Shown piece by piece: positions 47,161 to 60,842 of a stretch of DNA of 64,000 bases. Origin of the DNA: Larix kaempferi (Eukaryota; Streptophyta; Pinopsida; Pinales; Pinaceae); the NCBI GenBank assembly GCA_027924585.1, contig BSBM01000232.1, forward strand, positions 30,589,001-30,653,000, given 5' to 3'. The notes under the pieces were generated by a model that saw only the letters and a program-made list of their open reading frames with translations, searched no databases and had not been told where the DNA came from. Position 1 is the first letter of the stretch, and each line of letters opens with the position of its first letter. The position numbers and the translations under genes are program-made.

Positions 47161-50100
47161 GTGTAGTTCCCCTTGAGGTAGGTGTAATCCTTTTTTTGAG
47201 AGTGCATTAGCTTGTTGATTTAGTTCTATGAAGACATGACAAATTTTAAATATGATGAAATTTCTAGTTAACTTCTTCAAGTGTGTGGCAATTGAAATTA
47301 ATGTTGTATTGTAAACCTAGTGTATCCCTTGCATCCACTTCACAACCAATTTTGAATCCCCAAAGGCATGCAATTACTGAATACCATATTCATATGCAGT
47401 CTTGAAAAGGGTTCTTAGAGCTTCCAATTCCGCTAAATTATTTGTACCTTGATCCAGATTGGCCTTGAAGGTGAGAAAATGTGAATCTATGAAATAACAT
47501 GCTCTCCCTAATCCAAAAACCTATTATGGTCCCTAACATGCTCCATCAAAGTGGCATCGTCGACATCTTTTATCTATCGGTAGTTCCTCTATCTGCCTGA
47601 AGGCTACTAGTTTTCGACCTTCTTTACAATAATTAAAACTAAGGAGATTTGAGCAAAAACCTAAGAAGTTTGTTTATGGAGTTCCTCAATTATACTTTAA
47701 TTTATTGCTAGCCATACACCCCACAACACCAAAAAGGGAAGGGATATGTAGGGTTTAAGTTATTATCTATTAAACCATGGATGTAAACATTCTTCAACCG
47801 TTGTTACTTGCCCACAAATACCTAAGTTTCAACTCGTTACTAATGTCCTTCCAAATTTATTTGGAGAAAATACAATGAACAAATAAGTGTGAGGTTGTTT
47901 CCTATGCTCTTCTGAAAAACACACAACTACCAAGGCCCTATAGAAGTCCCTTTTGTCGAGCTTCCTAAGTTAGTACCTTGTTGCATAAAACTAGACACGT
48001 AATTTTTGTATTCTCCTTTGGTGCTTTTACTTACCATATCTGGGACCACCACCAAGTAGGTTGTTGTCTAATTTCAACCATCAAAATTTGATAACCCAGT
48101 TTCATTGTATATATACAACTTGCTTTGTTTCCCATCCACACAAAATTGTCCAGACCTTAATGAAGTATTAAATATGCTATCATTATCTCAAAGACAAATA
48201 TTTCTCAATATCTTGCGTAACAATCTCAAAGACTTAGATCCCCTGAAGATTTCCAACCCTATGACCATATATATGTCATTTGTTCATCCTTGAATTGATT
48301 AAGATATCTCAAATTTTGGTCCTAGAAATAATGCACCAAATCTAGAGGAAGAAAAATTTGATTGTTGCATCTCATAATTGTATCTTCCCCCACTCTAACC
48401 ACAACTATGTTTCCTACCTTCTAAGCCAATAGATCTCCAACAACTAGAAAAGAAGATACCAAAGCCTTCCAATGATTTGATCGATTCTTTGAAGACTTAT
48501 CCTTTTTTCTAATCCAACTCATTGTGGAATTTGGAGTTAAATAATTTTGAGAGATAAGTCTATTCCACATGTTATCCTTTGTTATTAAGTTCCAAAGTGT
48601 TTTGCTAGTCAAGGAGGTGCCAAAGACATTAATTTTTTTGAGACCCCAACCCCCTTCTCCTTTAGGCTTTGAAATTGATCATCAATTTGCCCAATGTGTG
48701 CCTTCCTTTCCTTCTCTTCCATGTCATAAGAAACTAAAATATAACTTACATTTTTTTTTCCAAAACTCCCTTCGGGATGTGCACCAAATATTTCCAGTAA
48801 ACCAAAAATGCTTCCAACACAGACTTGACTAAAGTCAATATGCCCCCCCACCCCGTGACAAACATTGGTTGCACCAATTGTTCATCATTTTTTTAATTTT
48901 ACCTATAAACCAAACCCAATCTTGTTTTCCATAAGCATTGGGTTTAAGAAGGAAACCCGAGTACTTAAGACCCTTATTAAAATTAACTTTTTGAAAATGA
49001 AATAAATTTTAGAAGTTGATATCCACCCTATCATCAATGACAATTAAATTTAAAGCAAACTTCTCTAAATTTATTTCCATTCTAGTGGCTTTATTGAAAA
49101 GCCTCAAAATTTCCTATAGTGTTCTACCTTCTAAAACTGATCCATTTCTAAACAACAACACATCATCAATGAAAAGTAAATGGGTCAAATCAATGTTCAA
49201 CCCCACTCTAACACCTTCTAGTATTTTAGTCCTCTAAGCCTCCAATATCAACCTACCACAAACATGAAAAAATATGGAGCAAGTGGACAACCTTGACGTA
49301 GTCCTCGAGTAGGAATGAAGAAAGGAGATGTCGATCCATTTATTGAAACTTCAAATGAGATTGAGGTCACCCAACCCATTATCCAATTAATCGGGTTGAG
49401 AGAGAATCCCATGTGGATCAATAATAAGTGGAGGTAAAGCCAATAGGTTCTATTGTAGGCCTTGAGATGTCTAACTTGACTATCATTGCCTTTAATTTTC
49501 TTGTCTTAATATTGTGAAGTCCTTCTTGTGATAAACCAATTGCATCATGGATTTGCCTCCCTTCTAGAAATCCAAATTGCTTAGATGAAATTACAACTAA
49601 AAGAAATTTTTTGAGCCTCACTACCAAAACCTTTGCAATGATTTTATAAATGCAATCACATAATGAAATCAATATGAAACCATTAAAATTTACAAGGTTA
49701 TCTATCTTTGAAATCAATGTTATGAAAGTTTAGTTGAAATTTGGTAGAACCCTCCGAGACTCCCTAACTTATTCTATTACTCTCAAGAGATACCTTCCCA
49801 ACAAATCAAAGAAGCCAAGAAAAATTCAATCATCCACCCATCGAGACTAATACTTTTACCTTTTTGAAAGGAATACAACGCCTTCAATAATTCATCCAAT
49901 GAATATTCCTCAAAAGGCTTTGCATTTTCCTATTTTGTAAAAAACTAAGAACGAAGGAGCACACTTTCAGATAGTTATATTTGTCATCTCGGGGGCCCTT
50001 TCTAAATATTGAAGAAATGCTACACCCCTAGCTCTGCCAGCTTCTTAAAACCTCTTACCTTCTATCCATCAATGTCTTGGAGTTCCCAAATTGTATTTCT

Positions 50101-50290
50101 ACCTTTTTTTGTAATTTGCAAATATGAGAAAGAATTGTGTATTCTCATCTCCCTAGATCCATCCACACAGCTTGACTTTTCATTCTCCAATCTACTTCCC
50201 TATCGTGAATATGTTTGTCTCTCTTAACCTCTAACTTTACGAGCTTCTTTAATTCCTCATCTATAAAAGACCCCCACAGAATTATTTTCA
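47161..50290 (-). pseudogene. LINE-2 ORF2 RT to RNase H (block B)
   Basis: The matching parts are RT with KQFGFLEGRQIHDAIGLSQE (49418-49717), the FIDD-type catalytic region (about 49010-49200, out of frame with its flanks), the thumb (48609-48851), the zinc motif (about 47830-47960) and RNase H (about 47161-47500). The first catalytic Asp remains as VKLDISRP, but the usual Lys-Ala-Tyr-Asp after it is lost to a frame change. It is non-functional. Confidence 0.83.
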
Positions 50291-51217
50291 AAAAGCGATG
50301 AAATGACACCCTCAACTTGTTTTAACGGTTTCTCTCTATTCTTCAACCTCTCAGTTGACCACTCCACAACTTGTCATTTTAAAGTTAATAATGAGTCTAC
50401 AAACTATCTACTCATTGGAATCCCTAAACCTGTTGCAGAAGGTGTCCATTCTCTCCTAACTAATTCTTGAAATTTACCCTCCAACCATATCATATTAAAC
50501 TTGAATGGAGAGGGGGTTTTTTCTTCTACCTTTTCTAATTCTATAAATATGGGATGCTAATTAAAACCACCCTACCCAAGACCTATGTAACTCAAACTTT
50601 TGATTCAATTGATCTACAACCAAGAACTTATCTAAGCGTTTTGACACGCCAACATTTCTAGGCCTTTTAATTTTCCTAGTAGGATTTAATTTCGCTAGCT
50701 CCACATCTACAAAGTATTTCATCCTTAATTGATGCTAAAAATACCCTACAAGTGCATCCAAATGAACTAGGATGCCCCATATTTTTGACCTGCTTAATGT
50801 GAAATTCAGATGTCCACCAATAATCAAATTGTTTTCCTTGATTGTTGAAAGAGAAAATATCGGTCCCAATAGATTTTCTTTCATTTTTAAGGCCCATGCA
50901 CATTCAATAAAGAGACTTAAGTGTCCAAGCTCTCACACATGAAGTTCATGCATAGACTTCAACTCACACAAAATTATTAATTAACATAATTGCAAACCCC
51001 CATCACAAAATTAACCCCCTAAAAAACCACAATAGTGTATCCGCAAACACTCCCAAGTCTTAAAAAGGGAGTTAGGATGTCATACTAATGAATCCCCCTT
51101 GCACATTGTTTCTTGTACAAGGAAAATTTCGAGTCATTCTTTCTCTACTATTTTGAAGAGGGTTGATATTTTAGTGGGGTTTCCGAAACCCCTTACAATG
51201 AAGGACTATATTTTCAT
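50291..51217 (-). pseudogene. LINE-2 ORF2 endonuclease (block B, uninterrupted)
   Basis: ORF2 would begin at 51217, matching 18063 in block A. The stretch is continuous here (51055 is the site that the solo LTR occupies in A). Only a 75-codon piece (50676-50903) stays open, and the catalytic motifs are eroded. Confidence 0.7.
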
Positions 51218-51789
51218 TTTGGGAACTTGAGGTTGGGTTGTAATTCTTTGATAGCCCAATCAAAAAAAAAAATTTGTTTTCCTTGTAAGGTTTCTGCTAC
51301 AGCCTTATTTTGTGCATGATGTAGGATTTTTTTCCTATCGATAGTACCCTTCCCTACCCCCATCCTTCGATGAAAACCTAAACCTCTTGACAACTAATAT
51401 CCTGATTAGCTTACATGACTTTTCAAATGAAAGATATAGGAATTACCTTTGGACTCCTTTAAATATGTAGGTTTGTAATTTTCAAGACAAAAATCTTCCC
51501 CAAGACCAATCACCAAAGAGGAATCATAGTCCACTAGATTTGGAGACTTAATATTTGTATCTCTTCCCCCCAAAGGAAGACTACCAATTAGTTTCCCCCT
51601 CTTATTCTTGACTTTTCATTCTAAGAGATAAACTCCCTTCCCAGTCTAGGCCAATTTTATTTATCACAAACTCTAAGGATGGAAGGAGAAGGTTCACAAT
51701 GTTTAGAAAAAGACTCGCCCCTTACATTATGTCATATTGAAGATTAATTTTGTGAGCCCCCTCCTTCATTGATGGCCTCTAGTATGTTC

Positions 51790-53110
51790 ACTAGATTATT
51801 ATGTACTGAACTAGGACTCTTTGCAAACTATCTTTCCTCAGTATTTCCCTCAATTGCTAACTCTCTTAAATCATTTGAACTACAAGGAGGCTGAACCAAC
51901 TTAATGAGCCTCATATTCTCCTTCTCCATCCTTGAAGGATGAGATAGGTTTGAAGTGTCCTCAATACCAAGTTGGAGCGAAAACTTGTCACCGTGTGCAA
52001 TCTCCTCATCAACCCTCAGACCTTTATCCAATTTTTTATCCAACTTTACCTTTCCCTCTATGAGATAAGGTATTTTGAATAAGCATGCTTCATGGCCCTT
52101 CTTTTGAAAAGTAATTAAATTTTCCACGACATAAACAAATGGCACCTTCAAACTATTAATAGTGCAAACCTTCGAAACTTCATGTGCATTCAACTCTTAG
52201 GATTCCTTAGATATTAAGGGAGGTGTTTTTATCCTTTCTATTTGTCTCCTGGGGAATTCCCCACCTTTATTTTGCCACATTTTCTTCGTGAAAGACTACT
52301 CGCAATCCTCCACTACATGTCCAAACATATGGCACCTTACACAACAGAAACATGGAATTACAATAATCAAATACTTGTTTAAAAACCCTATCACCAAAAT
52401 CTACATTGATACTCTCAGCCAACCCCTCTAAGAGATAAATATTCACCAAAGCCTTTGCTATAGAAAAATATGCACTGAACTTATAAGACATATCAATCAA
52501 CAATGTTTTCCCTAGAATATTCCTCAGGTCCCCAAGAAACTTGTCACTCTAAAGCTCAAGGGGAAGGTCTGATATTTTAACCCAAATGGGAGCCAAATTT
52601 GACTGCTTGCAATGAGGGTTGAAACATGGGTGCCAAAATTTCAATTTCAAATTAAAAGAGCCCCAAATCCAACAACCACTCATAATTTTTATAGTGTCTT
52701 CGTCATACCTAAATTTAAAACCCAACTAATCCCTTATCATGATATGAAAAGTTGGGCCATAACCTAAAATGGGCTCCCAACAATATTTTACCGGTTCACA
52801 AAGTCTCACTTCCAAAATATGCACTCCAAAGAAATGACCAAACAATTTCTTTCATGCATACTCCAAAACTTTCTCCACTTGGAGGTCATCACCGACTATC
52901 ATTTTCACCTTATTATCTCGCCTCTTAACCACTTTTATCTTTTTATTCTACACTTTTCAAAACCCCACCTCCAAATTTCTATCTGTCACAATATTCCTGG
53001 AGCCTGCTAGTGCATTAATGAGATCCATAGAACCTCCCACAAAACCCTTGCACACCCCCAAATACTCACAAGAATCCCATGATCCCCAAATCTAAATCTT
53101 TGGTAGGTCA
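51790..53110 (-). pseudogene. LINE-2 ORF1 (block B)
   Basis: The frames are 51828-52193 (C-terminal linker) and 52267-52503 (NIYLLEGLAESINVDFGD). The zinc knuckle is still spelled (CVRCHMFGHV), but a one-base difference from block A puts it in another frame. The DUF4283 part lies at about 52550-52850 with stops. Confidence 0.8.
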
Positions 53111-54235
53111 ACACCGACTAAACTGGACTCTTGTTCCACTTTCCCAACAAACGAATATGTAATACAAATCTATATGATAAGGATAAAAGGTTAGTCTCCG
53201 AGAATAATTGATTGGTTGTAGTTTGATTAAATGTTTTTAAAAAATCTTAATTTGTATGATTGACATTTATATCTAGAATTGTCCTTCCTTACATGAAAGA
53301 AGTTGTTTCAATGTTGATCTATATTTTTTGTAAGTGCTGATTTATATTTTTATAATTTATATAAATATATTACATTTCCTTCAGATATATATGATACAGA
53401 TAAAATATTGGTGGTTCCATAATAGTTGAGTGGTTGTAGAATAATTATATGTTTTTCCAATTATTTGAAATATATATAAAAAATCATAGTACTTTATAAC
53501 TTTAGGGATAAAATATCGGTGTCCTATGTAACGTAATAATTGATTGGCTACAAATTGATTAGGTTTATTTTCATGGTTTTCTTTTTTTCAAATAATTATT
53601 TTTAATTCCTTAATTTATAGTGTTTCATAACTTCAAGTACCAATTTGCATACTTTTGTACATATGTATTAAAAAAGAGGTCGAATACACTAAATGATTGT
53701 GTGTTTTGGAATTGTTTTTATGATGTAAAATTTTGATGAAGAATACTGAAAACAACAAAAAAACATGTGAATAGAATACTCAAAATGAGGTATTATTTTC
53801 TCTATAACCAGACCATATATATTTGTATTGAAACAAAGTTGCAACCGAACTATTTATCATGATAATACTAAATGTGTAGCAAAACTAGTATATACTTATC
53901 CATTTTTCTTCAAAAAGACATATATGTTATTGTCTACCTGTGCTATAAAAAGAGAATTATTAATACTATATTCTAATTGACATGTGAAATGCCTTGCATA
54001 TTGTCCTACTAGAAATAGGTATTTGCATGCCATTACCTAACCACGAAATTTCAAAAGGGTCATGTGCATGATTGACCACAAAATTACCACCAACCTTGGA
54101 CACATGAGCATCCTCTAATTGGTTTCTTTCTTGATGAGATTCCTATTGTACTTGATCTTCTTCTATCTCTCTTCCCTACTCTATCCCATAGAATCCATTA
54201 GAATGGGTAGGTGGAGAATATGAATGGGTTGCTTC
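53111..54235. other. AT-rich spacer without a gene
   Basis: Colinear with 19961-20996, and slightly longer at its left end. No coding is seen. Confidence 0.7.
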
Positions 54236-54762
54236 CACTACAAGGAAAAAACCTTCTAGGGGATATTTTTGTGGAGGATTTTAGTGTTACAATATTATGA
54301 AAAATAACAAACAAACAAACAAAAAACTCATCTAAATCCTCCATCATTTCTAACAAAGGTTTTTACAGAGTTTGTAACATATGTTCACTATAACTAAAAG
54401 AAATTTGGCAAGTAGAGGTTATACCATAGGTTTGTTATGCAGTGCACATGTTTCCAACATACACACTGGTGCACCAAAGATACGATGCACTAGTGCATGA
54501 CATTAAACCAAGATGCATAAGTGCTTGAAATATATCAATGTCGAATCAATACATATATTATGTATTCAACGCCTAGGTGCTAGTTATCCTCACAAACACA
54601 CCAATGCACTTATTTCTCTTGTTTGCCCCATTGCACATATTTTATCAAAAACCGCTTGGTGCTACTGTATACGAATATACATCAATGCCTATATTACCAT
54701 GCATACCAAAATGTTTTGTACCATTCATGATGTTTTGGACAACAATGGTGTAGTTGTTACAT

Positions 54763-55035
54763 GTATTGGCACTAGTGTGTTTAATTTAAAAAATGCACCG
54801 ATGCTTACAATTTGTCAAAAGCATTTGTGTCTATATTACAATACGCACTGAATTGTTATGTAGCGTTGACGATGTTGTTGACAACAAAGATGTTGGTGTC
54901 ATAAGTATCAAAATCGATGCATTTAATTTTAAAAACGCACGAGTTCTTAAAATATGCCAAAAGCATTGGTGCATATACTACTTTGAACACATGAATAGTG
55001 ACTATAATAGTAACATTAACAGTATGATTAATTGA
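54763..55035 (+). repeat. 142-bp tandem units of the CACTA subterminal region (block B)
   Basis: This is the duplicate of 21473-21757. The frame at 54793-55035 arises from the second unit and is not a gene. Confidence 0.65.
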
Positions 55036-56184
55036 AACGTTGTTGTTGTCATTAAACTAAACTGTGTGTTTATAACACATTTGCACATCAATGTGATTAT
55101 CTAATTAAAAAACACTAATGTGTAATAACAATTTAAACACACTATTCACTATTTATGAATGACTTGCATTGTTTACTGAGTTCAAAAAATACAATACATC
55201 GATATGCCCACATTTTAATTAATTGTTTTTTCAATTTCAATTAATCATAAAAAAATCAAATATTTTATATATAATAATACTATTTTTTAAATTCTAATTA
55301 TTGCATTATGTGTTATACCATTGCATTACACATTTATTCATTATAACAATGTAAATCATCCATATGTTTAATCAATAATGTGTCATTTTATAACATTGGA
55401 CAATGCAATAGAATAAGAAACCCATTTTATTATATATGAATAAGAAACCCTTTGTCAAATAAAATGGGAGAATATAAAGTTCCAAGATAATCAAAATGTC
55501 AATATGTAATTGTTACACTTATTAGTAATATGTCATCATCCAATTGAGACAATATGTCCATTGCACCAAACAAAATGTCTCATTTTCATAAACAAATTTT
55601 TCAAAGCATACAACTTGCAATAACATTCAATTATATTTGTCATCATAATTCGCTCTAACTGTTGTCATTACTCAAGTTGCTTGCATGCCTCATTTATTCA
55701 TCACTTGTAGGCGATATTGTACTTGGGTTATTTGGACAAATGTTTTGTTGAATGGCTTGATTTCGTTCCTTCTCTTCATTTTCGATATACAAAAATAGAA
55801 ATAAAATAATGTGCATATACATTTATAAGTGAATAAGTGTATATACATTTATAATATAATGTGCATGATTGTGTAAATCAAAACGTACATCATAGCAAGA
55901 AGTTATTCATAAACAATACACATTCTATCAAATTCATTCCTCATGTTGTCTCTCAACAAATCCTATCTTGGCTTCATTCCATACTTTTCTTCGTGCAAGT
56001 TGTATACACCAAGACTCATATAATTAATAAAAAATTCTTGTTATTTGACTAATTGAAAACGAGGGAGCTAAAACAACATAGCTACTTACAAATTACACAA
56101 TTAATTTTTAATACTCCAACATATACTCACAATCCATACCTAATCCAATGTGAGCTAATCCTTTAGACAACTCTTTTAGTATGT

Positions 56185-56608
56185 TAGCACCTGTTAGAAC
56201 ATATCTAGTAACAAGTATAGATTAATTAAAATATAAAAATCACAACAAATATAAAATCTTAAGGAAAATGCAAGTGCTCACAAACTTCACAATCAAACTT
56301 TTCTTCCTTCTCCTCCTACTTTGTGTGTTGAATGCCTTCCATTTAGTTTTCTTTTGTACTACACAATAATTGAAAATCAATATTTCATATGATAATTAGC
56401 ACATGTTAGAACTTATCTAGTAACAAGTATAGATTAATTAAAATATAAAAATCACAACAAATATGAAATCTTAAGGAAAATGCAAGTGCTCACAAACTTT
56501 ACAATCAAACTTTTCTTCCTTCTCCTCCTACTTTGTGTGTTGAATGCCTTCCATTTAGTTTTCTTTTGTACTACACAATAATTGAAAATCAATATTTCAT
56601 ATGATAAT
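56185..56608 (+). repeat. Tandem duplication, two 212-bp units
   Basis: Units 56185-56396 and 56397-56608 differ at only a handful of bases. They contain a CTTCTTCCTTCTCCTCCTAC tract. This is a recent duplication inside the CACTA interior, outside the A/B homology. Confidence 0.95.
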
Positions 56609-57595
56609 TAAACTCTTTGCACATAAAATAAAAAAATCAATGATTACATATATTTCATGGACGTTGTTGTTGGGATGGCTCTTTTTACAATAAAATTATG
56701 TTCATTTCTGTAACTATCTCTTGGTACTATTGTTTGGATATCCCTATCAACATGGTTCATATATCACCTTGTTTGTCTTTTAGAATTTTCACAATCTTCC
56801 TTAAAAACAAAAAGCAAAAAAAAAAACTTTTAATATTTATTTGAATGTAAATATAGCCTAAATATTAATCTTGTATTCTTTTGTAGTATATACATATTAT
56901 AGAAAAACATGTTTAGGAATAATATTTTTAAATGATTTTTTTGGTTGTTGTATGTTTTTTTATTGCAAGTTTGTTAGGTTTCAGTGACCATTGATTTGGA
57001 AATTTTTGTTGTAGATTATATATAACTTGTTTCTTGAGGCCCTTTTGGGTGGGCCCCTTGTGAATTCTTCCCATGGACCGTTAAATTGTTTCTTGGAGTC
57101 ACTAGATTGATTTTTGTACTATAAGTGGAAACCATGTCTATATGTTCTTTCCACTATATCCCTCATAATTTTATAATAAAAAAATCCCCTTTCATTAACT
57201 TCTAGCATCACTCCAAATGAACTGAGGAAAAATTCATCATTGTATGCATCCTTCATAATTTTAACTTATTAGGATGGCATTCCCTCCCTTCGTTGTCAAT
57301 CCCTACACAACATTAACAAATCTGAAATAAAGTGTTTGGAACATGTTAACAACTATTTTTAAGAAGTACATTATTATTACCTTCATCTTGATTACCTTCA
57401 ACGAAAAACTTCATCTTCATTACCTTTTTATTCACCTAATTCCTTCCTTTGAAACATTTCCATAAATGTTTTACTCTTTTTTACATTCAAATTGCAAACA
57501 ATGTTATTATTTTTTTCAAAAAACAATTCTACATGATACACATTATACAATACACATCAATTTAAACCTATATATAATTCAAATACATTAATATT

Positions 57596-57715
57596 ATACT
57601 AAAATTTCAATGATCTTGTCTTGTTCTCTTTTTGGGATGTGCTCCCATCGTTCTCATACTAAAATTTCAATGATCTTGTCTTGTTCTCTTTTTAGAATGT
57701 GCTCCCATCGTTCTC
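57596..57715 (+). repeat. Tandem duplication, two 60-bp units
   Basis: Units start ATACTAAAATTTCAATGATC at 57596 and 57656 and differ at two positions (GGG against AGA after the T-run). Confidence 0.95.
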
Positions 57716-60292
57716 GTTGCAACAAATTTTTTCCTTGAACTTATATGAGACATACTCTATCAATAAAATCCATGCACCAAGAAATATTTAACAAATAAAA
57801 CAAGTAATTTCAAGCTATGAATGCTTTCAAGTTAATCAGTGTGCAAGACATAGTAATATGCATCCAAGTGTCATACATAAATATATGCACTAGTATTTAT
57901 TTGGTTGCATCTAATTACTTTTTTTAAAGAATAAAATAAACTCATGTGGTGTGTTATAGAGTAATGTGGGAATTGGTGCATACTCTCTGTATATTTCGCG
58001 TCATCAAAATCATAGAGTATTGAAAATACAAATAATAAGGGTGCACTTTCATAGAAAAGGGCACTAGTCGTTTTACTGAACAATGCACACCAATTATTGT
58101 ACAAGCATTTTTTAATTGGAAATGATATGTTTTGGTATCCATTGCAATAACTAGTTCCATTGCTATAGATACCCAATGTCCCATGTATAGATTTAAAAAC
58201 ATCCACTAAATCATCCATTGCCTAGAAGAAAAAAACTCATTATGAAATAGTAGAGAGGGTAAAATCCTAATGGTAGAGTTTACAATCACATAAAACAAAA
58301 GGGAAACAACAAAGAAGTTAGGGTTTATATCATTGAACGTAACTATGGAAACCTTATATTTTTTTGATAATGCATTGTAAATATTAATAGGAACCAAAAA
58401 ATTAATGATTTTTTAAAACAATTAGGAGAAAAATTGAGATGAATAGTAAGAAGTTACATACCTGAAATTTATTCTCTGTAGAGTTGTATGTGACCTATGG
58501 TGCTCCTTTACAAATTTAATTCTTCAGAACAATCTGGCCACTCCAAAGTTTTTGTTGGTAAACCTCTCTTGCACAAGTCTTCCCTCTAACTTTTAGTAAA
58601 AGAACAAAATAGTACTGATGGTTTTCTATCGTAAACCACTTTTAGAAAATGAAATTCTCATTCTTTTTCTTCATTGGGTATTTCAGCTCATTGATGAGAA
58701 ACATGTGTGCCCATTTATTTTTTAATATTTTGGTTTCTGATGTGCTTTTTAGAGCTAAGTGCACCAATGTGTTGTATGTGTAAAACACATCAATATAATA
58801 CAAACATGGTCAAAATGCAAGTGCAAACATATGCAATTAAAACTTTGTGGATATTTTCTTTCATGTATGTTGTTGCAAATGCTTATGCTCATTACATACC
58901 ATAGGTTGACGTACTGGTGTGTTTTATTTGCAGTAACACATCAGTGTAAATATTTGAAATAAACACATTGGTTACATTGAAAATCCCTTCGAATGTTTGT
59001 TTGGAATTAAAATGTTACATGCATCCCAACATCTCTTTTGGGAATGCAAACACATAAATTACAATACTCCATATGATACAAATGATGCTTTAATTCACAA
59101 CATATACTAAAAGAAACATTTCAAAAGTCTATTTGAAGTTAGATCGTTATATGCTTCTAATAATTGTTTGATATAATGTTTGAACATACCGAATGCATTG
59201 TGTTTACTAATATCATCAATGTAATATCCAATATTTTTGTAATCAAAATTCTTATGATGAGCAACTTATCAACCATCTATTATTGTACCACACTATGATG
59301 TCAAATCAAGAGAAGGCTACTAAATAAGTGTAGCTCGAAGAGGAAGCATACCAAGCATGGTTGAATCAACCACCTATTCAATTCCCACTACGTCCCAAGT
59401 AACTATTTCAAACTATCTATATCAACATTGATTCTTCACATGTTGGGGATTAAGGCAATGATATAGAGGTTGGTGGATGATTTCTTATGGGATACCAATT
59501 CCATGTGGGGAATGTTGTTAAATGAGTTCCTGCAATATGAGCTAGGGGATGATGCTCATATTGTTGATACCTTCTTTGAAAGCTTGAATTTTTCTTCCAC
59601 CGCCCCTCTCTTTGGACATGGGTCAAAATATACTCAACTAGGGACAACCTTGTTACTGTAAAACTTGAAAGCAATGTATCATATTCCAAACATGTGTTCT
59701 TGACACTTCTAAGGTAACCAACTATTAAGTCCCCTATTTTTTTATGACTCTTGTCACACAATCAACATTCAAAAGGGTTGATTTTATGCATGCTTGATGA
59801 CAATGTACGTTTATATTGCCCACTAATTGTAAGTTACTAAAAAATAAGGTACTTTTGAGTGAAAATGCCTTGCCTAACAATTGCAAAGAGGCAAAGCAAA
59901 TGTTGAAAAAGTTGGGTTTTGAGTATATATCATATCATGCATGTTTGAATGATTTATTCTATATAGAGGCAAATATGTTGACAAAGAGATATGTCCAAAA
60001 TGTGGGCATGACAAGTATCAAAATTTAAAAGACAAGGGTAAGGAACATGGTCCTCCTCATAATATATTGAGGCACATACCTATAATCCCAAGGATTCAAA
60101 GCCTCTTATGTTGCAAATAACTAGTCGTGTTTCAAGGATGGCATGCTTCACACAGAAGTGATTCGGGAGTTATGTGAATCAAGGGAGATTTAATAGCTAT
60201 GAAGCATATAGAGGATAAATGGTCCAATAAATCCAAGGATGAAGTACATAGCCTTCAATTGAGCATAACCATGGATAGAGTTAATCCATAGT

Positions 60293-60402
60293 CCCTCCAA
60301 ACCACCAACTATTATGTTTGGCTAGTAGTAATGATCAATAACAAAAGCCCCTCCAAAACACCAACTATTATGTTTGGCTAGTAGTAATGATCAATAACAA
60401 AC
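60293..60402 (+). repeat. 55-bp tandem duplication within TNP2
   Basis: CCCTCCAAACCACCAACTAT... recurs at 60348 with period 55. It duplicates the TTNYYVWLVVMINN coding word and shifts the frame, since 55 is not a multiple of three. Confidence 0.9.
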
Positions 60403-60718
60403 CCCCCTCCCATGTTTGTATATGAAGAATGAACATCTTATGTTAGCACAGCATATTCCTTGGTAGAAGACAAGTGAAGAACATGGATATCTACATACAA
60501 CCATTGATCAATGAATTTAAGTAATTATGGGAAAGGATACTTGTCTATGAAGTATCAAGTCCCATCCTAGTAGAGAGGTATTTTACGTTGTATGGCATAT
60601 GTGCATACACCACACATGATTATCTCAGATTAGGGGTTTGCATCGGTAAGCATGTTAGTTGATTTGTTTTGGTGAACTTTGGTTGTCATCGATGTCAAAT
60701 AAGATTCAATATTCTTAT

Positions 60719-60842
60719 GCCAGTTTGAAGAAATATATGAAAGCCACTTCAAAGAAGTATATTTCTGTGCCTGTTTAAAGAAGTATATGAAAGATACTTT
60801 GAAGAAGTATATGGATGCCAGTATGAATAAGTATATCGAGAA
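60719..60842 (+). repeat. Short tandem repeats, about 49 bp, in the solo LTR
   Basis: Units start GCCAGTTTG (60719), GCCTGTTTA (60769) and GCCAGTATG (60817), each running into AAGAAGTATATGAAAG-like words. The 94-codon frame starting at 60787 results from these repeats. Confidence 0.75.

Larger units (their letters stand above)
47161..53110 (-). mobile_element. LINE-2, block B copy (degenerate)
   Basis: This is the duplicate of 11860-19960 without the 2148-bp solo LTR. All parts are present in decayed form; LINE-3 sits directly against its 3' end. Both copies share most frame breaks, so the element was dead before the duplication. Confidence 0.9.
34811..55926. repeat. Block B of the two-copy segmental duplication
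   Basis: Colinear with 8071-22659. It starts in the middle of LINE-1 ORF1 (GTTTCAACGCAAGAGG against GTTTTAACGTGAGAGG) and ends at 55926, inside the CACTA element. Removing its private insertions (36149-37493, about 39160-39329, 39881-47160) leaves about 12.3 kb, comparable with block A minus its own insertions. The left edge abuts a gypsy protease region rather than an element end. Confidence 0.92.
55927..59511. other. CACTA interior without a recognisable gene
   Basis: AT-rich, with short frames only. The longest, 115 codons on the minus strand at 57871-58218, resembles nothing. Two exact tandem duplications are listed separately. Around 58740-58975, motifs such as CACCAATGTG and GTACTGGTGTG recur, like the subterminal repeats at the 5' end. 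Confidence 0.6.

Noticed and set aside
57871-58397. Minus-strand ORFs of 63-115 codons
   Set aside because: AT-rich chance frames in the CACTA interior, overlapping each other, without motifs.
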